DNA of 64,000 bases from RH-AL1 sp965198495 (GCA_965198495.1 CBDAPL010000001.1:2542001-2606000); one strand, 5' to 3'. Shown: positions 1 through 9,776, counted from the first letter of the stretch. Program-made: numbers and translations. The notes: generated by a model not told the origin, from the letters alone.

Positions 1-1758
1 CGGGAGCGTCGCTGACGGCTGGTCGGGCCGACGCGATGTATCCGCCGGCTGGCCGAACGCTTGAATGTAACGGGCGACCGCGCCGAGCACGCCCGCGCTC
101 ATCATGGCTTTCACGGACGCCAAAGCCGCCTGCCTCGACCGTCGCGTGCGCTTGGCCCCCGCGACCTTCGCTTCGACGGGCGCGAAGACGAGGTCGTCAT
201 CCTGCGTCAGCGGTGCTTTTCGTCCTTTCCGCGCGAGAGCGGGTTCGACGGGCGTGTCAGCCGACGTGGCGGCGGCCCGGTCTTCGCGCGGGAGATCGCC
301 GTCGTCGGACGCCACGCCCGCGACGCCCGCATGACGATCGTCGAGCGAGGCGCGCCCGGACAGGAGTTCGGCCGCCACGACGAAGCCCACCATGAACACG
401 AAAGCGGCGACTGTCCCGAAGATGATGAACGGCAGCTTTTTCGGATAGGACGGCTCCTGGGGCACCACCGCGCGCGAGATCACGCGTGCGTCGGCTGGCG
501 TGGCATCCGACGACTCGCGCGCCATCGCCTCCTGGTACTTCGTGGTGGAGCTCTCGAGCTGGTCCTTGTAGCTTTGCGCGGCGCGTTCCAGCGCCTGCAG
601 GTGGACCTGGTCCACGTTGGCCACGCCGGCGATCTTCTTTTGCTGCGCCAAGACGGTCTCGAGATTGGCGACGCGGGCACCGGCGATCTTGGCGTCGTTC
701 TCCAGTGACGCCGCGGCCTGCCTGGCGGCGTTCTTCAACGCGATATCGAATTCCGCGACCTGAGCGGTGAGAGCCTTGATCTGCGGATGACCGGGCAGCA
801 GCGTGCGCGACTGCAACGCGAGCTGCCCCTGCGCCGTCGCCCGCTGGTCGGAGATGCGGCGGACGATATCGTTGTTGATGACGTCGGGAACGTCGGTCGC
901 CTTGCCCGCGCGCAGCAGATCCCGGATTGTCGATGCCTTGGCCTGCGCGTCGGCCTGCGCCGTGCGCGCCTTCGACAGATCGGTGTTGATGTCGGCGAGC
1001 TGCTGGCCCGACACCGTCATGTTGTTGGAGCCGGCGAGCAGACCGGACTTGAGGCGATAGTTCTCGCGCTCGGCGTCGGCGCTGGCGAGTTTGAGGCGAA
1101 GATCGGCGATCTGCGCGGTGAGCGCGTCCGCGGAGTCTCTGGCGGTGCCTCGTTTCGCCGCTGATTGCTCCTTGAGGTAGAGCGCCGCGATGTCGTTGGC
1201 GCCGCGCGCGGCGAGGTCCGGATCCTTGCTCGTGAACTGGATCGAGATGACGCGGGTCTTCGGCGGCGAGTAGACGGTAAGCTTGTCCAGGAAGGCGGTG
1301 ACGATCCGCTGATCCACCGCCTCTCGCGTGGGATCGCGCATGAGACCCAGGAGGATCAGCACGCGCTTCAGCGGATTGAGGCCACGCGCCTGCGGATCGA
1401 ACTCGGGGTCGCCTTCGAGTTTCAGGTCCTTGATCGCGCGGCGCGCGATGTCGCGCGAATTGATGAGCTGGACCTGGCTCGCGACAGCCTCGGGATCGAA
1501 CTGGAGCGCCTGTTCCGTTTGAACGTTGACGCGATCGGGACGCGTGAAGAACGTCTCCTGGTTCTCGAGAAGGATTTGGGTTTCGGCCGTGTAGCGCGGC
1601 GTAACCACGGAGACGAAGATCGCGACAAGGACGAAGGCCGCGAAAGTGACGGTCGCGATGGCACCGCGGCGGCGGCGCAATGCTCCGCCGAGGGCGCGAA
1701 GATCGACCTCATCCATCCCATCCGTCGAGCCATGCTGGCTATCAAAGCTACGCGTCAT
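1..1758 (-). CDS. Wzz/GumC-type exopolysaccharide chain-length protein (C-terminal part off window)
   Basis: An inner-membrane polysaccharide co-polymerase expected to set EPS chain length and to couple polymerisation to export. The frame opens with ATG at 1758 and stays open to base 1, giving 586 residues without a stop. Transmembrane helix 1 is at about residues 33-52. A long helical periplasmic stretch (about 215-420) follows, then the family's proline motif PQEPSYPKKLPF and a second helix at about 440-463. The Ala/Arg-rich cytoplasmic tail after it would lead into a tyrosine autokinase domain, if this is the fused Wzc type; that part lies outside the window. An alternative start is Met15. 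It is divergent from the Wza-like gene. Family assignment is firm, fusion type is not. Confidence 0.85.
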   Translation of the reverse strand, partial: MTRSFDSQHGSTDGMDEVDLRALGGALRRRRGAIATVTFAAFVLVAIFVSVVTPRYTAETQILLENQETFFTRPDRVNVQTEQALQFDPEAVASQVQLINSRDIARRAIKDLKLEGDPEFDPQARGLNPLKRVLILLGLMRDPTREAVDQRIVTAFLDKLTVYSPPKTRVISIQFTSKDPDLAARGANDIAALYLKEQSAAKRGTARDSADALTAQIADLRLKLASADAERENYRLKSGLLAGSNNMTVSGQQLADINTDLSKARTAQADAQAKASTIRDLLRAGKATDVPDVINNDIVRRISDQRATAQGQLALQSRTLLPGHPQIKALTAQVAEFDIALKNAARQAAASLENDAKIAGARVANLETVLAQQKKIAGVANVDQVHLQALERAAQSYKDQLESSTTKYQEAMARESSDATPADARVISRAVVPQEPSYPKKLPFIIFGTVAAFVFMVGFVVAAELLSGRASLDDRHAGVAGVASDDGDLPREDRAAATSADTPVEPALARKGRKAPLTQDDDLVFAPVEAKVAGAKRTRRSRQAALASVKAMMSAGVLGAVARYIQAFGQPADTSRRPDQPSATLP

Positions 1759-1928
1759 TCACCGTCTCGCCGTTCGCTGACGATAAGAGAGAACGTGTTT
1801 AAAGTTGAAGCACGGTTAATCGAGTTTGAAAGTTTACTGGAAAAGAGTTTGTTAACCACGTCGGCCTAAAACTTCGATCTAGTTGAGCGTCCGCACGACG
1901 CTCGTCTTTCTTTACTGGCGGCGGGCTC
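1759..1928. promoter_or_regulatory. Divergent EPS promoter region
   Basis: This gap between the head-to-head chain-length and export genes is visibly more AT-rich than the flanking genes, with several TTAA and TTTAA elements. It must hold the promoters of both EPS transcription units. I could not assign a convincing -35/-10 pair or an operator. Confidence 0.45.
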
Positions 1929-2483
1929 ATGCGACGGTGGATCAACGCTTTTTGCTTGGCGATAACCGTCGCCTTGGCAGGCTGCGCGCCGCGCCCGAAC
2001 GGGTACGCCGACTTCAAGGCCGATGTCCCTTACACCCTCGCCAGCGGCGACCGGCTGCGCGTCATCGTCTTCGGCCAGGACGCCATCAGCAACACCTATG
2101 CGGTCAACAGTTCGGGCAACCTGTCGATGCCCTTGATCGGCTCGATCAGGGCGCAAGGGCTGACGACGGTCGCGCTGGAACGCGGCATCGAGAGCAAGCT
2201 TCGCGACGGCTTCATCCGCGAACCGAAGGTATCGATCGAGGTTGACGCCTATCGGCCGTTCTTCGTGCTGGGCGAAGTCACGACGGCCGGTCAATATCCC
2301 TATATCGCTGGCATGACGGCGGAAACCGCCATCGCGGTCGCGGGCGGGTTCACGCCGCGTGCCAATAAGTACGATGTCGATTTGACGCGCGTCGTCGACG
2401 GCCATCCGGTGACGGCAAGCGTGCCCGTGGATCAGCCGGTGAAGCCTGGCGATACGATCTTCGTGCGCGAACGTTTTTTTTAG
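1929..2483 (+). CDS. Polysaccharide export lipoprotein (Wza/GumB-like, short OPX)
   Basis: An outer-membrane polysaccharide export protein of 184 residues. It has a lipoprotein signal with lipobox LAGC and acylated Cys19. The poly-export domain (about 33-110, beginning YTLASGDRLRVIVFGQ) and one SLBB-like domain (about 111-170, VLGEVTTAGQYPY) follow. It is about half the length of E. coli Wza and lacks the C-terminal transmembrane barrel helix, so it resembles the short GumB-type proteins that may need another outer-membrane partner. It is the first gene of the rightward EPS run and would work with the divergent chain-length protein. Confidence 0.88.
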   Translation: MRRWINAFCLAITVALAGCAPRPNGYADFKADVPYTLASGDRLRVIVFGQDAISNTYAVNSSGNLSMPLIGSIRAQGLTTVALERGIESKLRDGFIREPKVSIEVDAYRPFFVLGEVTTAGQYPYIAGMTAETAIAVAGGFTPRANKYDVDLTRVVDGHPVTASVPVDQPVKPGDTIFVRERFF

Positions 2484-2507
2484 ACCTGCCGGCGCAAAGT
2501 CTGCCGC

Positions 2508-3707
2508 ATGAATGAAACGTCTGATCCTTCGGATGGCGCCTTACGCATCCTCCACGTCCTTCGCGCGCCCCTCGGCGGCCTGTTCCGCCACGTTCTCGAT
2601 CTCACGCGAGAGCAGGTCTCGCGCGGCCACCATGTCGGGCTGATCGTCGATTCGCTCACCGGCGGCGAAAGCGCGGAGCGCAATCTCCAGGCGCTCGAAC
2701 CCATTCTCAAGTTCGGCATCGAGCGGATCCCGATGTTGCGGCAGCCGCACGTTCAAGACATCGCGGCGGTCTTCAAGGTCGAGGCCCACGCGCGCAAGCT
2801 CGCCATCGACGTCATCCACGGCCACGGGTCGAAAGGCGGCCTCTATGCCCGGCTTCCGGCGTTCGTCAGGAGAGGCCGCGCCTTACGCTGCTACACGCCA
2901 CACGGCGGCAGCTTCAACCATGTCGCCACGCCCGTGGTGCAGGCGCTCTACATGGGCGTCGAGACGATGCTCGCGCGGCGCACGGACGTGCTGCTATTCG
3001 AGAGCGTCTTCATCGCCAACCGCTTCCATCAGCGCGTCGGCGACACGCGGGCTGACGTTCGGATCGTGCAGAACGGGATCAGCCAGGCTGAATTCGTGCC
3101 GGTCAAGCCTGCGCCAAGCGCCGCCGACTTCGTCTATGTCGGCGAGCTGCGCTCGGCCAAAGGCATCGATACGCTGATCGACGCGACGGCCATGCTCTCG
3201 CAACGGCTCGGGCGCCCCTTGAAACTCATTCTCGTCGGTTCCGGGCCAGATCAGGCCAAGCTGGAAGCCCAGGCCAAGTCGCGCGGGATCGCCGAGCAGG
3301 TGTCTTTCCCCGGTGCGATGCCGGCACGGCAAGCCTTTACTCTGGGGCACATGCTGGTGGTGCCGAGCCGCGCCGAATCACTGCCTTACATCGTACTCGA
3401 AGCGGCGGGCGCGCAGATCCCGATGGTTGCGACGGACGTCGGCGGGATCAACGAAATCTTCGGACCCTACCGGCATCGCCTGATCACCAGTGACAATGCC
3501 GTAATCCTGGCGGCGGCGATGCAGCAGGCGATCGAGATGGAGCCCGCGCTCCTTGCGCAGCAGGCTGAGCAGCTCGCGAGCTTCGTCAAGACGCGTTTCT
3601 CGATCTCGATCATGGCGGACTCCGTTCTGGCCGGCTACCGCGACGGTTTCGCGCGGCGCGACGCCACGTCGTCGGAGACCAAACAGTCCATCGTCGTTCC
3701 TTCATGA
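2508..3707 (+). CDS. Glycosyltransferase family 4
   Basis: A GT-B fold retaining glycosyltransferase of 399 residues, expected to add a sugar from a nucleotide donor to the lipid-linked EPS repeat unit at the inner face of the membrane. The N-terminal half has the GLFRHVLDLTREQ loop, where the glycine-rich acceptor motif is usual. The C-terminal domain begins near FVYVGELRSAKGID and carries the E-x7-E signature in ESLPYIVLEA, followed by ATDVGGINEI. There is no signal peptide. It starts 24 nt after the export lipoprotein and precedes the initiating transferase gene. Sugar specificity cannot be read from the sequence. Confidence 0.88.
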   Translation: MNETSDPSDGALRILHVLRAPLGGLFRHVLDLTREQVSRGHHVGLIVDSLTGGESAERNLQALEPILKFGIERIPMLRQPHVQDIAAVFKVEAHARKLAIDVIHGHGSKGGLYARLPAFVRRGRALRCYTPHGGSFNHVATPVVQALYMGVETMLARRTDVLLFESVFIANRFHQRVGDTRADVRIVQNGISQAEFVPVKPAPSAADFVYVGELRSAKGIDTLIDATAMLSQRLGRPLKLILVGSGPDQAKLEAQAKSRGIAEQVSFPGAMPARQAFTLGHMLVVPSRAESLPYIVLEAAGAQIPMVATDVGGINEIFGPYRHRLITSDNAVILAAAMQQAIEMEPALLAQQAEQLASFVKTRFSISIMADSVLAGYRDGFARRDATSSETKQSIVVPS

Positions 3708-3728
3708 CGCCTTGCAGAGGTACGTGAC

Positions 3729-5267
3729 ATGGCTGCCTTTTCGGCCCAGGATCTCCGCTCCGTCGCGCCGTCGGCAACCGCGCCGGTCATACGCGTCAAT
3801 CCCCATGCTCGAGAACTCGACGCGCTCGCCGAAACCATGGCGCTCCATCGCGGGCGTCGTGTCATCTCCACGACGATACTCGAAGGTCTGGTTCGGCTCG
3901 GCGAACTCGCGCTCACAACCTTTGTAGGCGCACTCACCTACGCGGTCGTCGTCGCGCGCACCGACGGGTTCGAGATCATCCCGCTCCTCGCCATCCCGCT
4001 CCTCGCCGTGTTGGTCGTGCTCGTCATGCAGTCGCTCGGCAGCTACCGCACCGCCGCGCTGCGCACGCCGACACGTTTCGGGTTGCGCATCGCGGTCTCC
4101 TGGTTCGGCGTCTTCGGCGCGGCCTTCGGCGCCTGCTATCTCGCCAAGACCGCTCCCCTCTACAGAGACGCATGGCTCGCACACTGGGCCTTCGCCGGCT
4201 TCTTGGCGCTGTCGGTCGAGCGCTTCGGCCTTTCTTTGGTGACGAACCATCTCACCCGCACGGGCAAGCTATCGCGCCGCACCGTCATCGTCGGCGGCGG
4301 TCCCGCTGCCAAGCAGCTGCTGCAGGATTTCGCCGACCAAGGGAGCGAGGAGCTTCACATCTTCGGCATCTTCGACGACCGGACCGACGCGCGCTCGCCG
4401 GATGTCGTCGCCGGCTTTCCAAAGCTCGGCAACGTCGACGACCTGGTCGAATTCGCGCGCCACACGCCGCTCGACTTGGTGATCTTCACGTTGCCGATCT
4501 CGGCGGAGCAGCGTCTTCTCGTGATGCTGCGCAAGCTTTGGGTGCTGCCCGTCGACATCCGGCTCGCCGCGCATATGAACAAGCTGAAGTTCAGGCCGCG
4601 CGCCTATTCCTATATCGGCAAGGTACCGGTCATCGATCTTTTCGACAAGCCGCTCGCGGAGTGGGACATCGTCGTGAAGACGATCTTTGATCGCCTCGTT
4701 GGTTTCCTCTGCCTTCTTTTGCTGGGGCCGGTGATGCTCCTTACGGCCCTGGCCGTGAAGCTCGATTCGCGCGGTCCGGTGTTCTTCCGCCAGAAGCGAT
4801 ACGGCTTCAACAACGAGCTGATCGAGGTGCTGAAGTTCCGCTCGATGTACGCCGAACAGCTTGACCTGCAAGCCGACAAGCTCGTCACGAGGAACGATCC
4901 GCGCGTGACCCGTGTCGGCCGCTTCATTCGCAAGACATCGCTCGACGAACTGCCGCAGCTTTTCAACGTCGTCTTCAAGGGCAATCTGTCGTTGGTCGGA
5001 CCGCGGCCACATGCCGTTCACGCCAAGGCGGCCGAAGCGCTCTACGACGAGGTGGTGGACAGCTATTTCGCGCGCCATCGCGTGCGCCCGGGCATTACCG
5101 GCTGGGCGCAGATCAATGGCTGGCGCGGCGAGACCGACACCCCGGAGAAGATCCAGAAACGTGTCGAATGCGATCTGTTCTACATTGAGAATTGGTCGAT
5201 CTTCCTCGATTTCTACGTCCTCATCGCGACGCCGATCGCGCTCCTCAAGTCGAAGAACGCGTACTGA
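3729..5267 (+). CDS. Undecaprenyl-phosphate glycosyl-1-phosphate transferase (WbaP/ExoY family)
   Basis: An integral membrane enzyme that starts the EPS repeat unit by moving a hexose-1-phosphate, usually glucose, from a UDP-sugar to undecaprenyl phosphate. The 512 residues begin with a multi-helix membrane domain (about 45-170). A CoA-binding-like Rossmann segment follows (TVIVGGGPAAKQL, about 180). The C-terminal sugar-transferase domain (about 320-512) carries KFRSMY, DELPQLFNVV, LVGPRPH and RPGITGWAQINGWRGE. Full length matches the 'exopolysaccharide biosynthesis polyprenyl glycosylphosphotransferase' family. It is co-directional with its neighbours. Confidence 0.92.
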   Translation: MAAFSAQDLRSVAPSATAPVIRVNPHARELDALAETMALHRGRRVISTTILEGLVRLGELALTTFVGALTYAVVVARTDGFEIIPLLAIPLLAVLVVLVMQSLGSYRTAALRTPTRFGLRIAVSWFGVFGAAFGACYLAKTAPLYRDAWLAHWAFAGFLALSVERFGLSLVTNHLTRTGKLSRRTVIVGGGPAAKQLLQDFADQGSEELHIFGIFDDRTDARSPDVVAGFPKLGNVDDLVEFARHTPLDLVIFTLPISAEQRLLVMLRKLWVLPVDIRLAAHMNKLKFRPRAYSYIGKVPVIDLFDKPLAEWDIVVKTIFDRLVGFLCLLLLGPVMLLTALAVKLDSRGPVFFRQKRYGFNNELIEVLKFRSMYAEQLDLQADKLVTRNDPRVTRVGRFIRKTSLDELPQLFNVVFKGNLSLVGPRPHAVHAKAAEALYDEVVDSYFARHRVRPGITGWAQINGWRGETDTPEKIQKRVECDLFYIENWSIFLDFYVLIATPIALLKSKNAY

Positions 5268-5272
5268 TCGCG

Positions 5273-6499
5273 ATGCGTCGTCTCTCCCGCGACGCGAGGT
5301 GGCGGAGCCGCATCGCACTGGCGTCGGCACTGATGTCGCTCGTGACGATCGCGCCGGCCGATGCCGCCGAGCCCGTCGTTACGATCGCCGGCGCGCCGTC
5401 GGTGGTCTACAATCCGGCGCTGGACGCGTGCGCGCCCAACGATCAGCCCGACATGAACCCCCGCGCGTTTCGCGACGCGGCGGGGCAGACGGTCGTCTTC
5501 GCGCTCCACTTCGTCAATCGTCCCCTGCGCGGCCCGGACCTCGATCACATCAAGATCGATTGCCATGTTTCTCTCGACAGCCCGCTCGACGGCGATCCGG
5601 CCCATTTCGCCGATCGGTTCTATGTCGCGTCGACCTGGACGCGCGACGGCCGCGACGTCGGCGCCTTGATCCACGAAGAGTACCATGCCGACGAGCACGA
5701 GCGCTGCGCCTTCAAGGACAGCCTCGCCTGCTGGTACAACACCATCCTCGCGTTCCATTCCACCGATGGGGGCACCTCCTTCACGAAGATGCGCCCGGAG
5801 GTCGTCGCGGCGGCGCCCTTCACGCAGGACGTCGACCAAGGCCGTCACCGCGGCTTCTTCGAACCATCGAACATGTTCGGCGATGGCCGTTTCGTCTACG
5901 CCTTCGTGTCGACGACGGGATGGCTCGGTCAGGACGCCGGTAGCTGCCTGTTCCGATCATCGAACCCATCAGATTCCGCATCCTGGCGCGCCTACGACGG
6001 CGCAGCGTTCACGGTGCGCTATGTCGATCCCTATCGTCGAGGCGGCGCCCCCGCGCCGAAGCCTTGCAAGGTGATCGCTCCGTTCAGCTACGCCGTCGGC
6101 AGCGTGGTGCGTCATGCGTCGAGCAAAAAGTGGCTGGCCTTCTTCCAAGCCGCGGCCGGTGGCGCGTTCCCGGTCGAAGGCTTCTATTACGCAAGCTCGG
6201 ACGACCTTCTCCATTGGGAGCCGGCCCGTCTGCTTCTCGCCGGGCGCACCTTGTTCGGTGATTGGTGCAAAGCAGGCGACACGGCGCTCATCAACTATCC
6301 CTCCGTTCTCGATGCCCGGTCGCCAAGCCGCAACTTCGATACGATTGGCGATCATCCGACTTTGTTTTTTACGAGCATGCAGGCGCACGCGTGCCAAACG
6401 AGCGGGCGTCTTCTCGCGCGCATGCCACTCGACGTGCGCGTGACGAACGATCGCGCGGACATGTTGCGCAAGCACGAGCGCGTCCGGAGGCGCTCGTGA
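5273..6499 (+). CDS. Secreted cysteine-rich protein of EPS locus, unknown function
   Basis: A 408-residue exported protein. ATG at 5273 is chosen because it gives a clear signal peptide (basic n-region, hydrophobic core, ADA-A cleavage near residue 32) and follows the preceding stop by 5 nt. A longer version would run into the upstream gene. The mature part has about nine cysteines spread along the chain, and recurring short motifs such as FYVASTWTRDG, LAFHSTDGGTSF and FYYASSDDLLHW. These resemble the repeated strands of five-bladed beta-propeller glycosidase or sialidase-like proteins. Its stop overlaps the polymerase start, so the two are probably translationally coupled. A role in EPS trimming or binding is inference only. 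Confidence 0.7.
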   Translation: MRRLSRDARWRSRIALASALMSLVTIAPADAAEPVVTIAGAPSVVYNPALDACAPNDQPDMNPRAFRDAAGQTVVFALHFVNRPLRGPDLDHIKIDCHVSLDSPLDGDPAHFADRFYVASTWTRDGRDVGALIHEEYHADEHERCAFKDSLACWYNTILAFHSTDGGTSFTKMRPEVVAAAPFTQDVDQGRHRGFFEPSNMFGDGRFVYAFVSTTGWLGQDAGSCLFRSSNPSDSASWRAYDGAAFTVRYVDPYRRGGAPAPKPCKVIAPFSYAVGSVVRHASSKKWLAFFQAAAGGAFPVEGFYYASSDDLLHWEPARLLLAGRTLFGDWCKAGDTALINYPSVLDARSPSRNFDTIGDHPTLFFTSMQAHACQTSGRLLARMPLDVRVTNDRADMLRKHERVRRRS

Positions 6500-7818
6500 C
6501 CACGGCGAACCTGCCGGCGCCGGCGCTGCCCCTCGTCGTGCGCGGCGAGACGATCCTGAGAAGCCTGCTCTTCCTCATGCTGGCGATCGGTAGCGTCTCC
6601 TTCTTCGAACCGTCACCTTACGAAATCGTCTTTCTCGCCCTGCTGCCGACCGTGCTCCTCGGGCATCTCGTGATCACGCGGGTGACGCTCGCCTTCTTCT
6701 TCATCGTCGGCATCTTCCTGACGGCGGAAATGCTGTCGCTGATGCCTTATCTGTCGGACCGACCCGCGCCCGCGGAGGACGGCGTGGGCGCCACCGCGAC
6801 GGTTTATACGCTGCAGACGCTCTATCTTTTCGGCAGCGCGATCATGTTCGCGATCGTCTTCACGCGCAACACCAAGCCGCGCCTGAGGTTGGCGCTTACC
6901 GCCTACACGATCAGCAGCATTTTCGCGGCGGCGTGGGCGGCGGCCGGCTATTTCAGCCTGCCCGGCTTCCACGACACCGCCTTGATCGTCAACCGGATCG
7001 CCGGGCCGTTCAAGGATCCCAATGTCCTCGGATCCTACAGCGTTCTCGGCGTGCTCTGCCTCATGCAGACGGTCGTCGTGAGCTCGTCCCGCGGCCGCCG
7101 CCTTCTGGGCCTCTTCGCGCTGGCCTTCACGATATTCGGCGGCGTCTTCCTGCCGCTGTCACGCGGCGCCTGGGGCGCGATGGTCTTCGCGACGGCCTAT
7201 TTCGGTGTCGTGACCTACTATACCGCCGACGATCGAAAGGTGCGTCGCAATCTCGTGTCGGCCGCGGTCGTCATGGCGGTTCTCGTCGCGGCGGCTGCCG
7301 CCCTGATTATGTCGGACGCGACCTTGCGGGAGGTCGTGTCGGACCGAGCCAAACTCGAACAGGATTACGATGGCGGCGCGACCGGCCGTTTCGGCAACCA
7401 GATTCGATCGATCCCGATGCTCATCGAGCGCCCCCTCGGCTTCGGTCCCCATCGATTCGCCTTCTATTTCGATTTGGACCCGCACAATTCTTTCATAGGC
7501 GCGTTCGCCTCCGCGGGCTGGATCGGCGGCATCTTCTTCCTTCTGCTGATCATGTTCACGAGTTTCATCGGCATCAGGCTCACGCTTCGGCGCACGCCGT
7601 ACCTGCGCGAGGCCCAGGTCGTCGTCCCGGCCCTTACGAGCGCGTTCCTGCAGGGCCTACAGATCGACATCGACCATTGGCGCTTCATCTATTTCATGAT
7701 CGGGGCCGTGTGGGGCATGGAGGCGGCGCGCGTCTTGGCCTTTGACCAAGCCGGCAAGGTCATCCGCCATCCGCGCGTCGCCGACACGGTTGCGCGACCG
7801 ACGTCCGCCTTGCCGTAG
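6496..7818 (+). CDS. O-antigen/EPS polymerase family protein (Wzy-like)
   Basis: A polytopic inner-membrane protein of 440 residues with about ten hydrophobic helices, expected to polymerise lipid-linked repeat units in the periplasm. The GTG start at 6496 overlaps the preceding TGA (GTGA), which fits coupled translation. The usual large periplasmic loop of the O-antigen ligase/polymerase superfamily lies around residues 280-330. It includes GATGRFGNQI, PLGFGPHRF and DPHNSFIGAFASAGW, the conserved HNxxL-like region. With the initiating transferase, chain-length protein and export lipoprotein present, this completes a Wzx/Wzy-type set except for a flippase, which is not in the window. Confidence 0.85.
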   Translation: MTTANLPAPALPLVVRGETILRSLLFLMLAIGSVSFFEPSPYEIVFLALLPTVLLGHLVITRVTLAFFFIVGIFLTAEMLSLMPYLSDRPAPAEDGVGATATVYTLQTLYLFGSAIMFAIVFTRNTKPRLRLALTAYTISSIFAAAWAAAGYFSLPGFHDTALIVNRIAGPFKDPNVLGSYSVLGVLCLMQTVVVSSSRGRRLLGLFALAFTIFGGVFLPLSRGAWGAMVFATAYFGVVTYYTADDRKVRRNLVSAAVVMAVLVAAAAALIMSDATLREVVSDRAKLEQDYDGGATGRFGNQIRSIPMLIERPLGFGPHRFAFYFDLDPHNSFIGAFASAGWIGGIFFLLLIMFTSFIGIRLTLRRTPYLREAQVVVPALTSAFLQGLQIDIDHWRFIYFMIGAVWGMEAARVLAFDQAGKVIRHPRVADTVARPTSALP

Positions 7819-7934
7819 AGCCATGTTGCAGACGTATCGAGCCGTCGTGATTTACCAAATCGCAAAGTCTTGGGAGGCAGGATCAAGCGGGGCCGCTTGC
7901 ACGCAGCCCGCGCCTCGTTGGGAAGACAAGATCC

Positions 7935-9125
7935 ATGAGTGCCAAGGCGCCCGCGCCACAACAGGGTCACGCGATGCGGCCCGGCTTCCATTTCCTGCGC
8001 CATCTGCTGTCGGTGATCATCCTCGGCTTTCACAGCTACGTGCTCGCCTTCGGCGGCAACGGTAATATCGGCTACGCCAAGGGCGATCTGCTCGCGACCG
8101 CCGGTCATCTGACGACGCGACAGTACGCCATCGAGGCGCTGCGACCCGGCCTTTTCGCGCTGACGGCGATGTTCTTCGCGCTCAGCGGCTTCCTCGTCCT
8201 CGGCAGCGCGCTCCGCACGCGCGACACACGCCGATTCTTCACATTGCGCGCTCTTCGTATTCTGCCGGCGCTTTGCACCGAAGTGGCTCTTTCGGCCTTC
8301 ATCCTCGGCCCGGTCGTCACCACGATGGCGCCGGCGGACTATTTCATGAACGCGGAGACCTACAGCTACTTCGGCAATATCGTCGGCAGGATACAATACG
8401 AGCTTCCCGGCGTCTTCACGCACAACCCGCTGCCTGACGTCGTCAACGTCAACCTTTGGACGCTGCACGCCGAGTTCGGCTGCTACCTTCTCATCGGTGT
8501 GCTGATGATGACGGGCCTCCTCTACAAGACAAAGACCGTATCCATCATCATCATCGCCTGCGTCATCGCCGCTGGATACGTCTCAGCGGTTCCGGAACTC
8601 GGCCTGCCCGCGCGCTATGGCGCGACTCATTTCCAGAGCTGGTTCCTCGTCGTGATGTTCGCGCTCGGCATGCTCTTCGCGCTGAATGCCGCGGCGATCC
8701 CTATCAATTCGACGCTCTGCGCCGTTTGCGGCGCGGCATACTTCGGGCTGATGATCCTCGGGATCTGCGACGCGCTGGCGGCCGTCCTTCTCACCTACGT
8801 CATGTTTTATCTTGGCGCATGCCGCTTCGATTGGTTCGATCGGCTGGTGAAGGACGATTGCTCCTATGGCATCTACCTTTACGGTTACCCGATCACGCAA
8901 GCCGTCATCTTCGCGCTTGGCGATAGACTGGCCGGGCTGTCCGGCCTGTCCCACCTTGCCGTCGTCTCGGCCCTCTCGATCTCGCTCACGTTCGGCTTCG
9001 CGCTGTTTTCATGGCGAAACATCGAAAAGCCGTTCCTGAGACTGAAGGCGGTGCTGCTGCCGTCTCGTCCCTCGACGCGGGCCGGCGCCTTCGCCTCGGT
9101 CGAGGTCGCCGCCCCCCAGCTCTGA
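7935..9125 (+). CDS. Acyltransferase 3 family membrane protein
   Basis: A polytopic protein of 396 residues from the OafA/ExoZ-type acyltransferase-3 family, which move acetyl or other acyl groups onto surface sugars. The N-terminal conserved histidine is in GFHSYVLAF. Other family features are FALSGFLVLGSAL, FFTLRALRILPAL and NLWTLHAEFGCYL. About ten membrane helices are visible and there is no C-terminal SGNH domain. It lies 117 nt after the polymerase gene on the same strand. O-acylation of the EPS made by this locus is the natural inference. Confidence 0.88.
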   Translation: MSAKAPAPQQGHAMRPGFHFLRHLLSVIILGFHSYVLAFGGNGNIGYAKGDLLATAGHLTTRQYAIEALRPGLFALTAMFFALSGFLVLGSALRTRDTRRFFTLRALRILPALCTEVALSAFILGPVVTTMAPADYFMNAETYSYFGNIVGRIQYELPGVFTHNPLPDVVNVNLWTLHAEFGCYLLIGVLMMTGLLYKTKTVSIIIIACVIAAGYVSAVPELGLPARYGATHFQSWFLVVMFALGMLFALNAAAIPINSTLCAVCGAAYFGLMILGICDALAAVLLTYVMFYLGACRFDWFDRLVKDDCSYGIYLYGYPITQAVIFALGDRLAGLSGLSHLAVVSALSISLTFGFALFSWRNIEKPFLRLKAVLLPSRPSTRAGAFASVEVAAPQL

Positions 9126-9254
9126 AGCGTCGATTGGCCCCGCGAGAGCCCCGCGACTTTCCGTTACAGGATCGAGCTTGGGCTATAAGTGCCGCACCTC
9201 GCCACGCGTCGGTCGTCGCGGTCGGTCAAAGGAGCCTGTTCGACGGAGGACCCG

Positions 9255-9635
9255 ATGCGTGGATGGTCGATGTGTCTGAGCGCCTTGGCTGGCTTGATGG
9301 GCGCCTCGGGCGTGGGCCTCGCGGCGGCCGGCGCGCATCGATCGGGCAATCCCAACGTGACGACCGCCGCGTACTTTCTGTTGTTTCACGCGGCCGCGAT
9401 CATCGCGCTCTGCACACGCACGCCATCGGCCGGCACCCGGGCGATCCTTGTCGCCGCTTCGCTGCTGACGCTGGGCGCAATCCTTTTCTCTGGCGAACTC
9501 GCCGTCCATGCCCTCGCCGACATCGCGCCCCTGCCGCTCGCGGCACCCGTGGGCGGGATGCTGATGATCCTCGGTTGGCTCGTCGCGGCGATCGCTTTGC
9601 CCATCGCCGTCGGCGCATCCCGCAAAAGCTTGTAA
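9255..9635 (+). CDS. DUF423 family small membrane protein
   Basis: A 126-residue protein with four hydrophobic helices. The N-terminal pattern GLMGASGVGLAAAGAH followed by a long helix with FLLFHAAAIIAL is typical of DUF423 (YwdK-like) proteins, whose function is unknown. ATG at 9255 is preferred because a longer version adds a basic, non-membrane leader. It probably forms its own transcription unit after the EPS genes. Confidence 0.75.
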   Translation: MRGWSMCLSALAGLMGASGVGLAAAGAHRSGNPNVTTAAYFLLFHAAAIIALCTRTPSAGTRAILVAASLLTLGAILFSGELAVHALADIAPLPLAAPVGGMLMILGWLVAAIALPIAVGASRKSL

Positions 9636-9776
9636 ATAAAAGACATAGACAGTCTACATTTCGACAAAGACGTATTTTTTGGCCGAAATCTTAGTGCGAC
9701 TTGGGCTGGACTTTACCGCGCGTTGCGGGCAGTTTCCGGCCAGGTTTTCAGCCGAGCAGGGGTCGTAGCGGCGTTC

